From Nocardia carnea (GTDB lineage Bacteria; Actinomycetota; Actinomycetes; Mycobacteriales; Mycobacteriaceae), in contig NZ_JARWOV010000088.1 in the NCBI RefSeq assembly GCF_029868855.1, positions 1-64,000 on the forward strand: a DNA stretch of 64,000 nt, given 5' to 3'. A program made the position numbers and the translations under genes. Positions within the stretch are counted from its first letter, which is position 1; the number at the start of each line of letters is the position of its first letter. Below the pieces are notes generated by a model. The model had not been told where the DNA came from. It did no database searches and saw only the letters and a program-made list of their open reading frames with translations. Shown in pieces: positions 51,045-59,293 of this stretch.

Positions 51045-52085
51045 ATGCGCGCACTGCAACTCACCGAACCCGGCCGCCTCGAGATACGGGAGGTGCCGAC
51101 ACCCGAGCCCGGCCCGGGCGAACTGCTGATCCGGGTCGGCGCCTCGGGAATCTGCCATTCCGACTTGCACGTCCTGCACTTGCCGTTCAAGGTCCGCGAC
51201 GAACCCCTGACCCTCGGCCACGAGATCGCGGGCACGATCGCCTCGGTGGGCGACCGGGTCGAGGGCCATACGCCCGGAGACCGCGGAATTGTGTATCTGT
51301 GCTGGTCGTGCGGGAACTGTCCGGAATGCGCGAGCGGGAACGAGAATGTGTGCCGCGCGGCGGGCCGGGTCGCGATGCCGCCGTGCCCCGGCCTCGGCCC
51401 CGACGGCGGAATGGCCGAATATGTTGCCGTCCCGGCCGGTTCGTTCGTGCCCATCGGCGATATGGATTTCGTCGCCGCGGCGCCACTGGCCGATGCCGCA
51501 CTCACCAGCTATCACGCCATCCGTGGCGCCCGGGAACAGCTGTACCCCGGGTCGACCGCGGTGGTGATCGGCGCGGGCGGCCTGGGCCATGTGGGAATCC
51601 AGATCCTGCGCGCCCTCACCGCAACCCGGGTCGTCGCGGTGGACACCGACCCCGACAAACTGGATCTGGCCGTCGAATGCGGGGCACACGAGGCGCTACC
51701 GGCAGGCGAGGACACCGCCGGCCGGATCCTGGAGATGACCGCCGGCCGCGGGGCCGAGGCAGTATTCGATTTCGTCGGGGTGGACGCCACCGCCCAGCTC
51801 TCGGTGCGCAGTGTCGGCCCCAACGGGGCATACCGGATGATCGGCCTGGGCGACGGCGATCCCGGGATCACCGCCGGCCCCGCGGGTGGGCCCGGACTGC
51901 CGTGGGGAGCGACTGTCCGCAAGTCCTACGGCGGTACCAAACGCGATCTCATCGACAGCATCGCACTGGCGGGGGCAGGCAGTATCGAGGTCCGCACGCA
52001 ACAATTCCCTTTGGAGGACGGCGCCTACGCCTACGAGCTGCTGGAACAGGGCCGCATCCGCGGACGCGCGGTCCTGGTGCCGTAG
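51045..52085 (+). CDS. Zinc-dependent alcohol dehydrogenase (MDR family)
   Basis: This 346-residue medium-chain dehydrogenase has catalytic zinc ligands C37 and H59-E60 (G-H-E), a structural zinc site C89, C92, C95 and C103, and the cofactor-binding G-A-G-G-L-G near 185. The strand end V-D-T-D near 205 suggests NAD use. GGAGGA precedes ATG 51045. It is divergent from the FMO gene across two palindromes, so the pair is probably co-induced. It would interconvert an alcohol and aldehyde or ketone. Confidence 0.92.
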   Translation: MRALQLTEPGRLEIREVPTPEPGPGELLIRVGASGICHSDLHVLHLPFKVRDEPLTLGHEIAGTIASVGDRVEGHTPGDRGIVYLCWSCGNCPECASGNENVCRAAGRVAMPPCPGLGPDGGMAEYVAVPAGSFVPIGDMDFVAAAPLADAALTSYHAIRGAREQLYPGSTAVVIGAGGLGHVGIQILRALTATRVVAVDTDPDKLDLAVECGAHEALPAGEDTAGRILEMTAGRGAEAVFDFVGVDATAQLSVRSVGPNGAYRMIGLGDGDPGITAGPAGGPGLPWGATVRKSYGGTKRDLIDSIALAGAGSIEVRTQQFPLEDGAYAYELLEQGRIRGRAVLVP

Positions 52086-52088
52086 GCG

Positions 52089-52571
52089 CTACTTCTCGCC
52101 GGCCGGCGCCCACATATTGCTGATCAGGGTGTGACTCGGAGTATCGGTCAGCGACTGCGAGGATTCGTAGATCCGGACATAGGACGTGGCGGCGATCCGC
52201 CAGATACCGTCCGCACCCTTGCGATAGCGGTCGGTGTAGTAGCCGGACCCCCGGATCAGGGCCCCGAACTCGGTGGCCAGGACAGTGTCCTCGAACAACC
52301 AGCTCCCGGTCGCGGTATCGCCGTCGACAAGGATCTCCGGGTGGTTGGCGACATGGGTGGTCACGATGCCGGGGCCCATGTTGTCGCGCATGAAATCGAC
52401 CACCGCCGCGCGACCGTCGAGGACGAGTTCCCGGCCCATCACATGTGTGCCGTAGCGGGCCTCGATCTCCGGGTCCAGGGTGGCGGCGAAATCGTCCCAC
52501 TGTTTCAGGTCCAGGGTCCGGAAGTACCGATACTTGAGGGTGCGGAGTTGTTCGAGCGCCTGCAGATCCAT
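52089..52571 (-). CDS. NTF2-like (SnoaL/SnoaL_4-type) protein
   Basis: This 160-residue protein has the cone-shaped NTF2-like fold pattern: an N-terminal helix pair (L-R-T-L-K-Y-R-Y-F), a W-D-D-F-A segment, a D-G-R-A-A-V-V-D-F helix and long strands to the end. Members are isomerases, dehydratases or ring-hydroxylating small subunits, or simply ligand binders. It is convergent with the dehydrogenase gene by three bases. AGGTGA precedes ATG 52571. No catalytic pair can be assigned with confidence. Confidence 0.82.
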   Translation of the reverse strand: MDLQALEQLRTLKYRYFRTLDLKQWDDFAATLDPEIEARYGTHVMGRELVLDGRAAVVDFMRDNMGPGIVTTHVANHPEILVDGDTATGSWLFEDTVLATEFGALIRGSGYYTDRYRKGADGIWRIAATSYVRIYESSQSLTDTPSHTLISNMWAPAGEK

Positions 52572-52705
52572 GAGGTCACCTTGACACGAACCGCCACCCA
52601 CGACAAGAACACGTTCCACTTTCCCGCCGCGCTCGTGGCGAGCAGGTCCACCAGCGGCACGCCCGGGCACACGGCTCCTGACCGTGTGCCCGGAGCGGAA
52701 TCGCA

Positions 52706-54931
52706 TCACCCCGCCACCGACCGGAGACCCTCGGCGGGTTTCGCGGCCTCTGCCGCGGTATCCCGCACGTCCGGCCGGACCGCCCATCGGCGCAGTCCGG
52801 GCGGAGCCCACCAGTTCGCCGATCCGGCCAGCCGCATGAACGCGGGGACCAGCACCGCCCGGATCACGGTCGCGTCCACCACGATCGCGACCGCGATCCC
52901 CACTCCGAGCATCTGCAGGTACATGACCCGGCCGGTGGCGTACAGCGAGAAGGACACGGCGAGCACCAACGCGGCCGATGTGACGAGCGGAGCCCCACGC
53001 TGCAACCCCTCGAGCACCGCCCGGCGATTGTCGCCGGTGATCCGATACCGCTCGGTGATCCGCGACAGCAGGAACACCTCGTAATCCATGGACAACCCGT
53101 AGGCGACACAGAAGAGCAGGATCGGGAAGGCGGGGTCGAGCGTGCCGATCGGCGTGAACCCGAGCACCTCGGCAAAGGCACCGTTCTGGAAGACGAAGAC
53201 GAGGACGCCGAACATCACCGCCAGGCTGAGCAGATTCAGCACGATCGCCTTGGCGGCGAGCACGATACTGCCCGACATCGCCAGCAACACCGCGAAAGTC
53301 ACCAGCGCGATCAGCACGGCGACCACCGGAATCCGCTCGGTGAGCACCGCCCGGAAATCGGTGAGTTCGGCCGGATAGCCGCCCACCAGCACCTCGTCGA
53401 AGGGCCTGGGTACCGCACGCAGTTCGCCGACGAAGGCGGGAACCTCGGTACTCGCCAGCATCTGCCGGGTCGGGATCGCCTCCAAGCGGGTTCCGGTATC
53501 GCTCACGAGCCGGCCGGGATTCGGGGCCGGTCCGGCGAGCACACCACCGACGAACACACCTGCGGTCGAATTCACCCGCGCCACCCCGTCGACCCGCGAC
53601 AGCGCTGCCGCATACCGGCCGATGTCCTCGGGCGGTACCGCCCGGCCCCCGGGCGCCAAGAAATGCACGGCGTCGTTGGCCTCGACATCGAAGGCGGCCC
53701 GCAGTTCGTCGTAGGCCTGACGGGTGGAGGCGCTCGGCGGCAGCACCCGGTCGTCGGGCAGGCCGATCCGCAATCCGGCGGCAGGCGCGGCGAGCACGAC
53801 GAGCAGCAGGATCGCGGCGGTCGCGGAACGCACCGGGTTCCGCATCACCACATCACCGAACCGGTACCAGAAACCCTGCTCGGGAGAGGTATTTGCGCGG
53901 GCACGGCGGGGCAGCGCCCCGTGGCCGGTGAGAGCCAGGGCGGCGGGCAGCAGCACCAGCGACCCGGCCACCGCCATCACCACGACGAGCACGCCGGCGT
54001 AGGCGAACGATCGCAGGAAGGAATACGGGAAGACGAGCAGCACCGACAGCGCCGCGGCCACGGTGAGTCCGCTGAAGATCACCGTCCGGCCCGCGGTTAC
54101 CACAGCGGTACGTACCGCGACCGGTACTGCCGCTCCGGCCCGCAGTTCCTCCTGGAAGCGGGAGATGACGAAGAGGCTGTAGTCGACACCCAGCCCGATC
54201 CCCATCACCAGGGTGATGTTGGCGGCGAATGTCGATACCTCGGTGAACGAGGTGACCATCCGCAGAGCGGCCAGCGTCGCGAAAACCGCGAACAGTCCGA
54301 TCGCCAGCGTGTACAGCGCCAACCGCAGCCGCCGGTACAGCAGGAGCAGCAACAGCAGCATCAGCGGGACGATGATCAGTTCGGCGCGTAGGAAATCCTG
54401 GGTTGCCTGGGCGCTGATCTGGCCGGATACGGCTTCCGCGCCGGCCACCCGGACCTGCACCGTGCCATCGGCGCGGGTGAACTCGGGCAGCAGTCGATCG
54501 ATGATTTCCGCTCGCGCGGTCGTCGCCTCACCGGACACATGGGCGAGTACCACCGCATGTCGGCCGTCGGCGCTGCGCAGCGTGGGATCGCCGTGTGCCG
54601 ACCAGTACGACCATGCGTCGGTAACGGCGCGGTCGTCACGGAGTTCGGTGGTCAGCGCGGCGCCCGCGGCCGCGACCTGGGCCGAATCGACCGAGCCGGC
54701 GGCAGCGGTGACGAGCAGGATCAGGTTCGCGTTGCCGGTGTGGAATTCGCGCTGCAGTACTTCGTGCGCGCGCACCGATTCGGTGCCCGGAGCCTCCCAG
54801 CGGCTGAGGATCATCTCCCCCATGGCACCGGCCCCGATCACCCCCGAGATCACGGTGAGCAGGATCCCGGCCACGAGCACCGGACGCGGTCGGGCGGCGA
54901 GCAGCGCGCCCAGCCAATTCAATGGGGACAT
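52706..54931 (-). CDS. MMPL/RND family transporter
   Basis: This 741-residue membrane protein has the two-repeat RND layout: helix 1 at about 17-38, an exported loop of about 130 residues, five helices around 180-335, then the same again with a loop at about 390-545 and a helix bundle to about 700. The G-x-x-x-D-Y-S/Y pairs of MMPL proteins are visible (G-V-D-Y-S near 255 and S-M-D-Y-E near 610). It would export lipids or drugs using proton flow. It is divergent from a TetR gene with two operators between. It is shorter than mycobacterial MmpL proteins and closer to the general MMPL exporters. Confidence 0.92.
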   Translation of the reverse strand: MSPLNWLGALLAARPRPVLVAGILLTVISGVIGAGAMGEMILSRWEAPGTESVRAHEVLQREFHTGNANLILLVTAAAGSVDSAQVAAAGAALTTELRDDRAVTDAWSYWSAHGDPTLRSADGRHAVVLAHVSGEATTARAEIIDRLLPEFTRADGTVQVRVAGAEAVSGQISAQATQDFLRAELIIVPLMLLLLLLLYRRLRLALYTLAIGLFAVFATLAALRMVTSFTEVSTFAANITLVMGIGLGVDYSLFVISRFQEELRAGAAVPVAVRTAVVTAGRTVIFSGLTVAAALSVLLVFPYSFLRSFAYAGVLVVVMAVAGSLVLLPAALALTGHGALPRRARANTSPEQGFWYRFGDVVMRNPVRSATAAILLLVVLAAPAAGLRIGLPDDRVLPPSASTRQAYDELRAAFDVEANDAVHFLAPGGRAVPPEDIGRYAAALSRVDGVARVNSTAGVFVGGVLAGPAPNPGRLVSDTGTRLEAIPTRQMLASTEVPAFVGELRAVPRPFDEVLVGGYPAELTDFRAVLTERIPVVAVLIALVTFAVLLAMSGSIVLAAKAIVLNLLSLAVMFGVLVFVFQNGAFAEVLGFTPIGTLDPAFPILLFCVAYGLSMDYEVFLLSRITERYRITGDNRRAVLEGLQRGAPLVTSAALVLAVSFSLYATGRVMYLQMLGVGIAVAIVVDATVIRAVLVPAFMRLAGSANWWAPPGLRRWAVRPDVRDTAAEAAKPAEGLRSVAG

Positions 54932-54959
54932 GAGAACTCCGCGATCTCCGCTGGTAGAA

Positions 54960-54983
54960 ATTTACGAGCGACCGCTCGCAAAT
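54960..54983. promoter_or_regulatory. 24-bp near-perfect palindrome, probable TetR operator
   Basis: ATTTACGAGCG (54960-54970), AC and CGCTCGCAAAT (54973-54983) form an inverted repeat with one mismatch. It lies 29 bases upstream of the MMPL gene start. A second site with a shared ACGAG half lies six bases away at 54989. Confidence 0.7.
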
Positions 54984-54988
54984 CCGAG

Positions 54989-55010
54989 AATACGAGCCAC
55001 TACTCGTATT
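54989..55010. promoter_or_regulatory. 22-bp palindrome with 8-bp arms, probable TetR operator
   Basis: AATACGAG (54989-54996) and CTCGTATT (55003-55010) flank the spacer CCACTA. It is near the TetR gene start and lies next to the 54960 site, suggesting cooperative binding by the divergent TetR. Confidence 0.7.
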
Positions 55011-55078
55011 TGTCAACGGAGCCCCGGCAGCGCGATGCTTGAGCATCCGTGCACTTGTTCGCAGCCGATGGAGGAGCC

Positions 55079-55693
55079 GTGGCCGACACCCGATCCGTTC
55101 GCCGCCAGGAACGGGGTAAGCAGCGTATGGCGCAGATCCTCGACGCCGCCCTGGAACTGTTCGGCGAACAGGGCTATCGAGCGGTATCCACCAACGCCAT
55201 CGCGGCCCGTGCGGGCATCTCCCCCGGATCGCTGTACCAGTTCTTCCCGAACAAGGAGGCGATCGCCGAGGCGCTGTCGATACGGCTGGTGGAGTCCTTC
55301 CGCGCCGCGCACTCGTCGGCCTTCGACCGTAGCGACCTCGCCGAGATCGGCTTGGACGAGCTGGTCGATGCTGTCATCGATCCGCTCGTGGCCTTCAATG
55401 TGGCCCATCCCGGAGCGAAGGCGCTGTTCGCCGATACCGATATGCCGGCCGGCCTCGCCGAGGGCACCCGGCCGCTCCAGGAGGCGCTGCTCGGACGGGT
55501 GAATGCCGTTATCGGTGTCCGGGCACCGCAGCTCTCCGCCGAGGATCGTTCTCGCAGCGCGCTCGTCGCGGTACAGATCGTGCGGGCGATGACGGGGGCG
55601 ATCGTGGCCGCGAACGGACCGGAACGCGCCGCGCTGGTGGCCGAAACGAAACGCGCCCTGCGCGGCTATCTCGCCGAACTCGAAACGACCTGA
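55079..55693 (+). CDS. TetR family regulator of the MMPL transporter
   Basis: This 204-residue regulator has a helix-turn-helix at about residues 37-60 (N-A-I-A-A-R-A-G-I-S-P-G-S-L-Y-Q-F-F) and a helical effector domain. I choose GTG 55079, four bases after GGAGG; an in-frame GTG at 55049 would add ten residues. It is divergent from the MMPL transporter with two palindromes in between. It very probably represses the exporter and itself. Confidence 0.9.
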   Translation: MADTRSVRRQERGKQRMAQILDAALELFGEQGYRAVSTNAIAARAGISPGSLYQFFPNKEAIAEALSIRLVESFRAAHSSAFDRSDLAEIGLDELVDAVIDPLVAFNVAHPGAKALFADTDMPAGLAEGTRPLQEALLGRVNAVIGVRAPQLSAEDRSRSALVAVQIVRAMTGAIVAANGPERAALVAETKRALRGYLAELETT

Positions 55694-55821
55694 CCGCCCG
55701 GCGCGGCCCGGTTTTCCGACGCCGGGCGGTGGTACTGCTGTCGGAAACGGAAGCAGAGCCGACCGTGGGAAGCGGCCCGTCGCACAGGAGCGCCGCTCCC
55801 GCACCGAGCGACGGAGAATCC

Positions 55822-56352
55822 ATGAACAGCGCCGATATGCTCACCGATGCCTTCGAGCGGATCCGCGAGGTCGTGCACGAGGCGGTCGACGGTCTCGACG
55901 AAGAGGCCCTGAACTACCGGCCCGACCCGGGAGCCAATTCGATCTCCTGGCTGATCTGGCATCTCACCCGGGTGCAGGACGAACACCTGGCGGAACTGAC
56001 CGGCGGCGAATCGTTCTGGACCGGGCGCGGCTGGTACGAACGTTTCGACCTCCCCATAGACCGCGGAGCCACCGGTTACGGCGACACCCCCGCCGATGTC
56101 GTCCGGATCCAGGCTCCGGCGGAACTGCTCACCGGCTACTACGACACCGTCCACGCCCACACTCTGCGATTCGTCGGCAACCTCACCGACAGTGACCTGG
56201 ACGAAATAGTGGACGAGGCCTGGAACCCGCCGGTCACCATGGGCGTCCGACTGATCAGCGTGATCGCCGACGATCTGCAGCACGCGGGACAGGCCGCCTA
56301 CCTGCGGGGTGTGCACGCACGCACGGCGGATTCCGCGGCCGTACGGCCCTGA
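55822..56352 (+). CDS. DinB family protein (DUF664/mycothiol transferase type)
   Basis: This 176-residue four-helix-bundle protein resembles the DinB/DUF664 family. A metal triad is suggested by H near residue 52 (I-W-H-L), and H near 153 (D-L-Q-H-A-G). Actinobacterial members include mycothiol-dependent transferases and isomerases. GGAGA lies five bases before ATG 55822; the longer upstream frame lacks family similarity. It is convergent with the sigma-factor gene. Confidence 0.85.
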   Translation: MNSADMLTDAFERIREVVHEAVDGLDEEALNYRPDPGANSISWLIWHLTRVQDEHLAELTGGESFWTGRGWYERFDLPIDRGATGYGDTPADVVRIQAPAELLTGYYDTVHAHTLRFVGNLTDSDLDEIVDEAWNPPVTMGVRLISVIADDLQHAGQAAYLRGVHARTADSAAVRP

Positions 56353-56405
56353 CCCACCACGCCACCCGGCGAGGCCGGAGGCGTCCGTCGCCGCATCGGG
56401 GGCGG

Positions 56406-57221
56406 TCAGTCCCGCAGCGCTTCCTCCCGCAACCACCCCAGCGTCCGCGACAGTATCCGGGATATATGCATCTGCGAGACACCCAGCCGCTCGGCGATCT
56501 GCGACTGCGTTTTGGATTCGAAGAAACGCATCCGTAATACCTGACGCTCCCGGTCGCTGAGCTCGCCGAGCAACGGTTCCACCGCCAGATAGTCCTCCAG
56601 CCAGCCGTACGACGCTTCTTCGCTACCCAGCGAATCCACCAGCGCCGGCGCGGCGGAATCGCCGTCCTCCCCGGCGGGTGCGTCCAGCGACGAGGTCTGG
56701 TAGGCATTACCCGCGATCAGCGCCTGGGTCACCTCCACCAGATCGATCTCGAGCTCCTCGGCGATCTCCCGGGCCCGCGGCACCCGACCGAGCCGCTGCG
56801 ACAGGATCTCGATGGTGGGACCCAGGCTCAGCTGGATCTCCTTGACCCGCCGGGGCACCCGCACCGACCAGGTGTTGTCCCGGAAATGGCGGCGCACCTC
56901 GCCCATGATCGTCGGTACGGCGAACGACAGGAACGACGAACCCCGCGTGACGTCGAAACGTTCTACGGCGTTCAGCAGGCCCAGCCGGGCCACCTGGAGC
57001 AGATCGTCGTAGGCCTCGCCGCGGCCGGAGAACTTCCGCGCGATATGTTCGGCCAGCGGCAGGCACCGGTCGAGGATTTCCGCGCGCAGCGCCGCCCGCT
57101 GCGCAGAATTCTCGGGCGCGGCGGCCATTTCGCCGAACAACGGCTCGATATCGTCGTAGCTGTCGCTGCCTCGATGGCGACGTGAAGGCCCCGGATCGAT
57201 ACGCGGTGCCTCAGGCGCCAT
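56406..57221 (-). CDS. sigF: SigB/SigF-type RNA polymerase sigma factor
   Basis: This 271-residue sigma-70 protein has region 2 (A-Y-D-D-L-L-Q-V-A-R-L-G-L near residue 70), region 3 (Y-x-x-x-S-L near 185) and region 4 with helix-turn-helix (S-Q-I-A-E-R-L-G-V-S-Q-M-H-I-S-R near 245), and lacks region 1.1. This matches the SigB/SigF/SigG stress and sporulation class (about 260 residues). ATG 57221 overlaps the RsbW-like gene by 11 bases and follows GAGGGG; the frame extends upstream to 57311, but that start is less likely. Control is expected by the overlapping anti-sigma factor. Confidence 0.92.
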   Translation of the reverse strand: MAPEAPRIDPGPSRRHRGSDSYDDIEPLFGEMAAAPENSAQRAALRAEILDRCLPLAEHIARKFSGRGEAYDDLLQVARLGLLNAVERFDVTRGSSFLSFAVPTIMGEVRRHFRDNTWSVRVPRRVKEIQLSLGPTIEILSQRLGRVPRAREIAEELEIDLVEVTQALIAGNAYQTSSLDAPAGEDGDSAAPALVDSLGSEEASYGWLEDYLAVEPLLGELSDRERQVLRMRFFESKTQSQIAERLGVSQMHISRILSRTLGWLREEALRD

Positions 57222-57669
57222 CGGCGCCCCCTCGGTACCAGCTGAATTCGACATCGGTCGGGTATCCACCCCTCGCCACGTCGTAGGGATGCTGCACGAC
57301 TCCGACCCCACGGGTGAGGGTCCGTACTATATGCCAGCCGAACCCTTCCTGATCGAGGAACGATTCGGTCGCCGCTGTCGAGGTTACGCGCACTGTCATC
57401 CGGTGCTCGTCATAATCGAAGTCGCAGCTCAGTGTCGAGTCGGCAACGGCGGCCGCAATCAACGAGGTGGCCACCTCGTCGAGAGCCAATCGGATATCGG
57501 TCACCTCGTCCAAACCGAAATCGGCTATCAACGCCACCGTCTCGGCCAGCGCGCGCAGCATCACCAACTGCTCGTGCTCCGCCGGAACCCGCACGCCTAC
57601 GGTCGTCGTATCCCGTGAAGTCGTTTCCACAGAGTCGGAGACGCTGTCCACCATGCGCACCACCACCAC
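57211..57669 (-). CDS. Anti-sigma factor, RsbW-like HATPase
   Basis: This 152-residue protein has a histidine-kinase-type ATPase fold: N-box L-D-E-V-A-T-S near residue 64 and a G-F-G-W-H-I-V segment near 110. RsbW/UsfX proteins bind their sigma factor and phosphorylate an antagonist. It overlaps the sigma-factor gene by 11 bases. GTG 57669 follows AGGA at five bases; ATG 57654 is an alternative start. A SigF-type promoter lies 114 bases upstream, so the pair is probably autoregulated. Confidence 0.88.
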   Translation of the reverse strand: MVVVRMVDSVSDSVETTSRDTTTVGVRVPAEHEQLVMLRALAETVALIADFGLDEVTDIRLALDEVATSLIAAAVADSTLSCDFDYDEHRMTVRVTSTAATESFLDQEGFGWHIVRTLTRGVGVVQHPYDVARGGYPTDVEFSWYRGGADGA

Positions 57670-57781
57670 CTCGTTCCTACGGCCCTCTCCACGGGCCGGT
57701 GGCGCCTACCGGGGCCACAGTGGCATTGACCCTGCGGCGACGCCGCGGCTGTCTGTCTCGGCCTGATTGTCACATGCGCTG

Positions 57782-57807
57782 GTACCCCGCATCATGGTGC
57801 CGAAACC
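57782..57807 (-). promoter_or_regulatory. SigF-type promoter of the rsbW-sigF operon
   Basis: On the minus strand GGTTT (57807 to 57803) is followed by 15 bases and GGGTAC (57787 to 57782). It matches the GGTTT-N15-17-GGGTA consensus of actinobacterial SigF promoters. It lies about 113 bases before the anti-sigma start, and SigF promoters upstream of usfX/sigF are known in mycobacteria. Confidence 0.7.
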
Positions 57808-57818
57808 ACAAGCGCGCC

Positions 57819-58502
57819 TCAGACCCGACCTATCCGCTCGTGCACGGTCAGCAGTAGGTGGTCGAATTCGGTACGCAGCGCCGGTGTGGCGTGCTCGATC
57901 GTGCACAGTTCGCTCACCAGTCGTTGCGCCAGGGCGCGCAGCTTGGTGTTGGTTTCCTGTGAGCGCCAGGTGAGCACCCGGAAGGCCTGTTCGGAGCTGA
58001 TCCCGTAGACCAGCATCAGCGCACCCTTGGTCTGTTCGATCACCGCACGGGCCGCGAACAGCTCGGGCAGTGTGTCCTGCAACGTTTCCTGTCGTTCCTC
58101 GGCCAGGGTCGCCGTGAGATCCACGTAGTATCCCGCGGAACCGACGACCTGCCCATCCGCACCGGTGATGGAATCGGCCACGACGATCACGTGCCGGGTC
58201 TGCCCGGCGGTGTCGACGATCCGGTGCCGGCTGCAGAACGGTGCGCCTTGGCTCACCGATTTCGCGAGCACCCCGGCCACCTGGGCCCGATCCTCCGGAT
58301 GTTTGTGCCCCAGGACGAGATCGCTGCTCGGCTCCATGGGCTCGGGCGGGTAGCCGTGCATCTGCGCGACACCCGCCGACCATTCCCACCGTTGGTCGGC
58401 GAACCAGAAACGGAAGGCACCGGTCCGCTGCGAGGAATCGGGACCGATCGCAGGATCGAGTACTCGGATCTCGCCGGCGGTATCGCTGTCGTCTTGCGTC
58501 AC
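57819..58502 (-). CDS. PAS-ANTAR response regulator
   Basis: This 227-residue protein has a PAS-like sensor domain (F-W-F-A-D-Q-R-W-E-W-S near 33; P-E-D-R-A-Q near 70) and a C-terminal ANTAR domain (V-I-E-Q-T-K-G-A-L-M near 155). ANTAR domains bind paired RNA hairpins and act as anti-terminators. I use GTG 58502, since the longer frame to 58550 runs into the terminator at 58553. It lies on the same strand as the SigF module, upstream of it, so it may be one of its signal inputs or targets. The effector and RNA targets are unknown. Confidence 0.88.
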   Translation of the reverse strand: MTQDDSDTAGEIRVLDPAIGPDSSQRTGAFRFWFADQRWEWSAGVAQMHGYPPEPMEPSSDLVLGHKHPEDRAQVAGVLAKSVSQGAPFCSRHRIVDTAGQTRHVIVVADSITGADGQVVGSAGYYVDLTATLAEERQETLQDTLPELFAARAVIEQTKGALMLVYGISSEQAFRVLTWRSQETNTKLRALAQRLVSELCTIEHATPALRTEFDHLLLTVHERIGRV

Positions 58503-58552
58503 CCACTGATTATCCGCTGATCCCGGCGCAATGACGAGCGCCGGACACACTC

Positions 58553-58585
58553 CCGACCACCGCCGGGGGCTCCGGCGGTGGTCGG
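58553..58585. terminator. Long hairpin terminator downstream of STAS gene
   Basis: A 14-bp stem (CCGACCACCGCCGG at 58553-58566 with its complement at 58572-58585) with a five-base loop lies 11 bases beyond the STAS stop codon on the minus strand. It separates the STAS gene from the PAS-ANTAR gene. Confidence 0.75.
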
Positions 58586-58595
58586 TATCGCGGTA

Positions 58596-59003
58596 TCAGC
58601 CCGTCAACGCCGCGCGCAGGGTCGGGAAATAGCGGAACTGGTGGCGGGCGCCCGTAACCTGGAGCACTCGCTCGATATCGCGCCGACCGCTGACCAGCCG
58701 CAGTTCGACCCCGTGCCGCCAGGCGTCATTCTTCGCGCCGGACAGCGCCGATGCGGCACGGATACACAGGAACGTTGTGGCCCGCAGGTCCAGCACGACC
58801 ACCCGGCATCCGTCGTGCTGACAACGCCCGAGCAGCGCACGGAAATCGTCGAGGCCGACCGCGTCGAGTTCGCCCTCGACCCGGGCGATCAGGCAGTCCG
58901 GATACTCGGTACTGCGACGCGACCACATACGGCCGGCGGCTGCGGTGCGCGGATCGTTTCCCCGGTGTTGCTCGACCTGGTACAGGGCGGTGGTTACCGA
59001 CAT
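58596..59003 (-). CDS. STAS domain protein lacking the usual phospho-serine
   Basis: This 135-residue protein resembles anti-sigma factor antagonists: V-E-G-E-L-D near 43, V-V-V-L-D-L-R near 69, and the following helix. In RsbV-type antagonists the loop has D-S-S-G with a phosphorylated Ser. Here the equivalent stretch reads F-L-C-I-R-A-A-S, with no Ser in place. It may be a constitutive antagonist or have another partner. It is on the same strand as the SigF/RsbW genes, 1.3 kb upstream, but ended by its own terminator. Confidence 0.82.
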   Translation of the reverse strand: MSVTTALYQVEQHRGNDPRTAAAGRMWSRRSTEYPDCLIARVEGELDAVGLDDFRALLGRCQHDGCRVVVLDLRATTFLCIRAASALSGAKNDAWRHGVELRLVSGRRDIERVLQVTGARHQFRYFPTLRAALTG

Positions 59004-59293
59004 ATGAATCCCGTCCGTTGCGTTGGGGATTTCCGGTTGGCATACCCGGTCGGGACCAGCAACCGGATGGGTGAAGCGCCCATCCGGCGACCCCGACTGC
59101 CGACGTACGCCGCACCGGGTTCGGCTGTGTGTTCAACCTCGACCTCATTCTGGCACGAGTCGCCGACGCTGTACACCGGGCGCGGTCACGGTCGCGAGGG
59201 CAGACGTTTACCCCGCGCCGGTGCGGCTATTGCGGGGGCAACGGGAGCCGGGCCGCGGCTCCGGGTACGGCGGAAGCGGAGGTTCATACGACG

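Noticed and set aside
59042..59061. Possible SigF-type promoter before the STAS gene
   Set aside because: On the minus strand GGTTG and GGGTA occur but with only 12 bases between and a mismatch, outside the expected 15-17.
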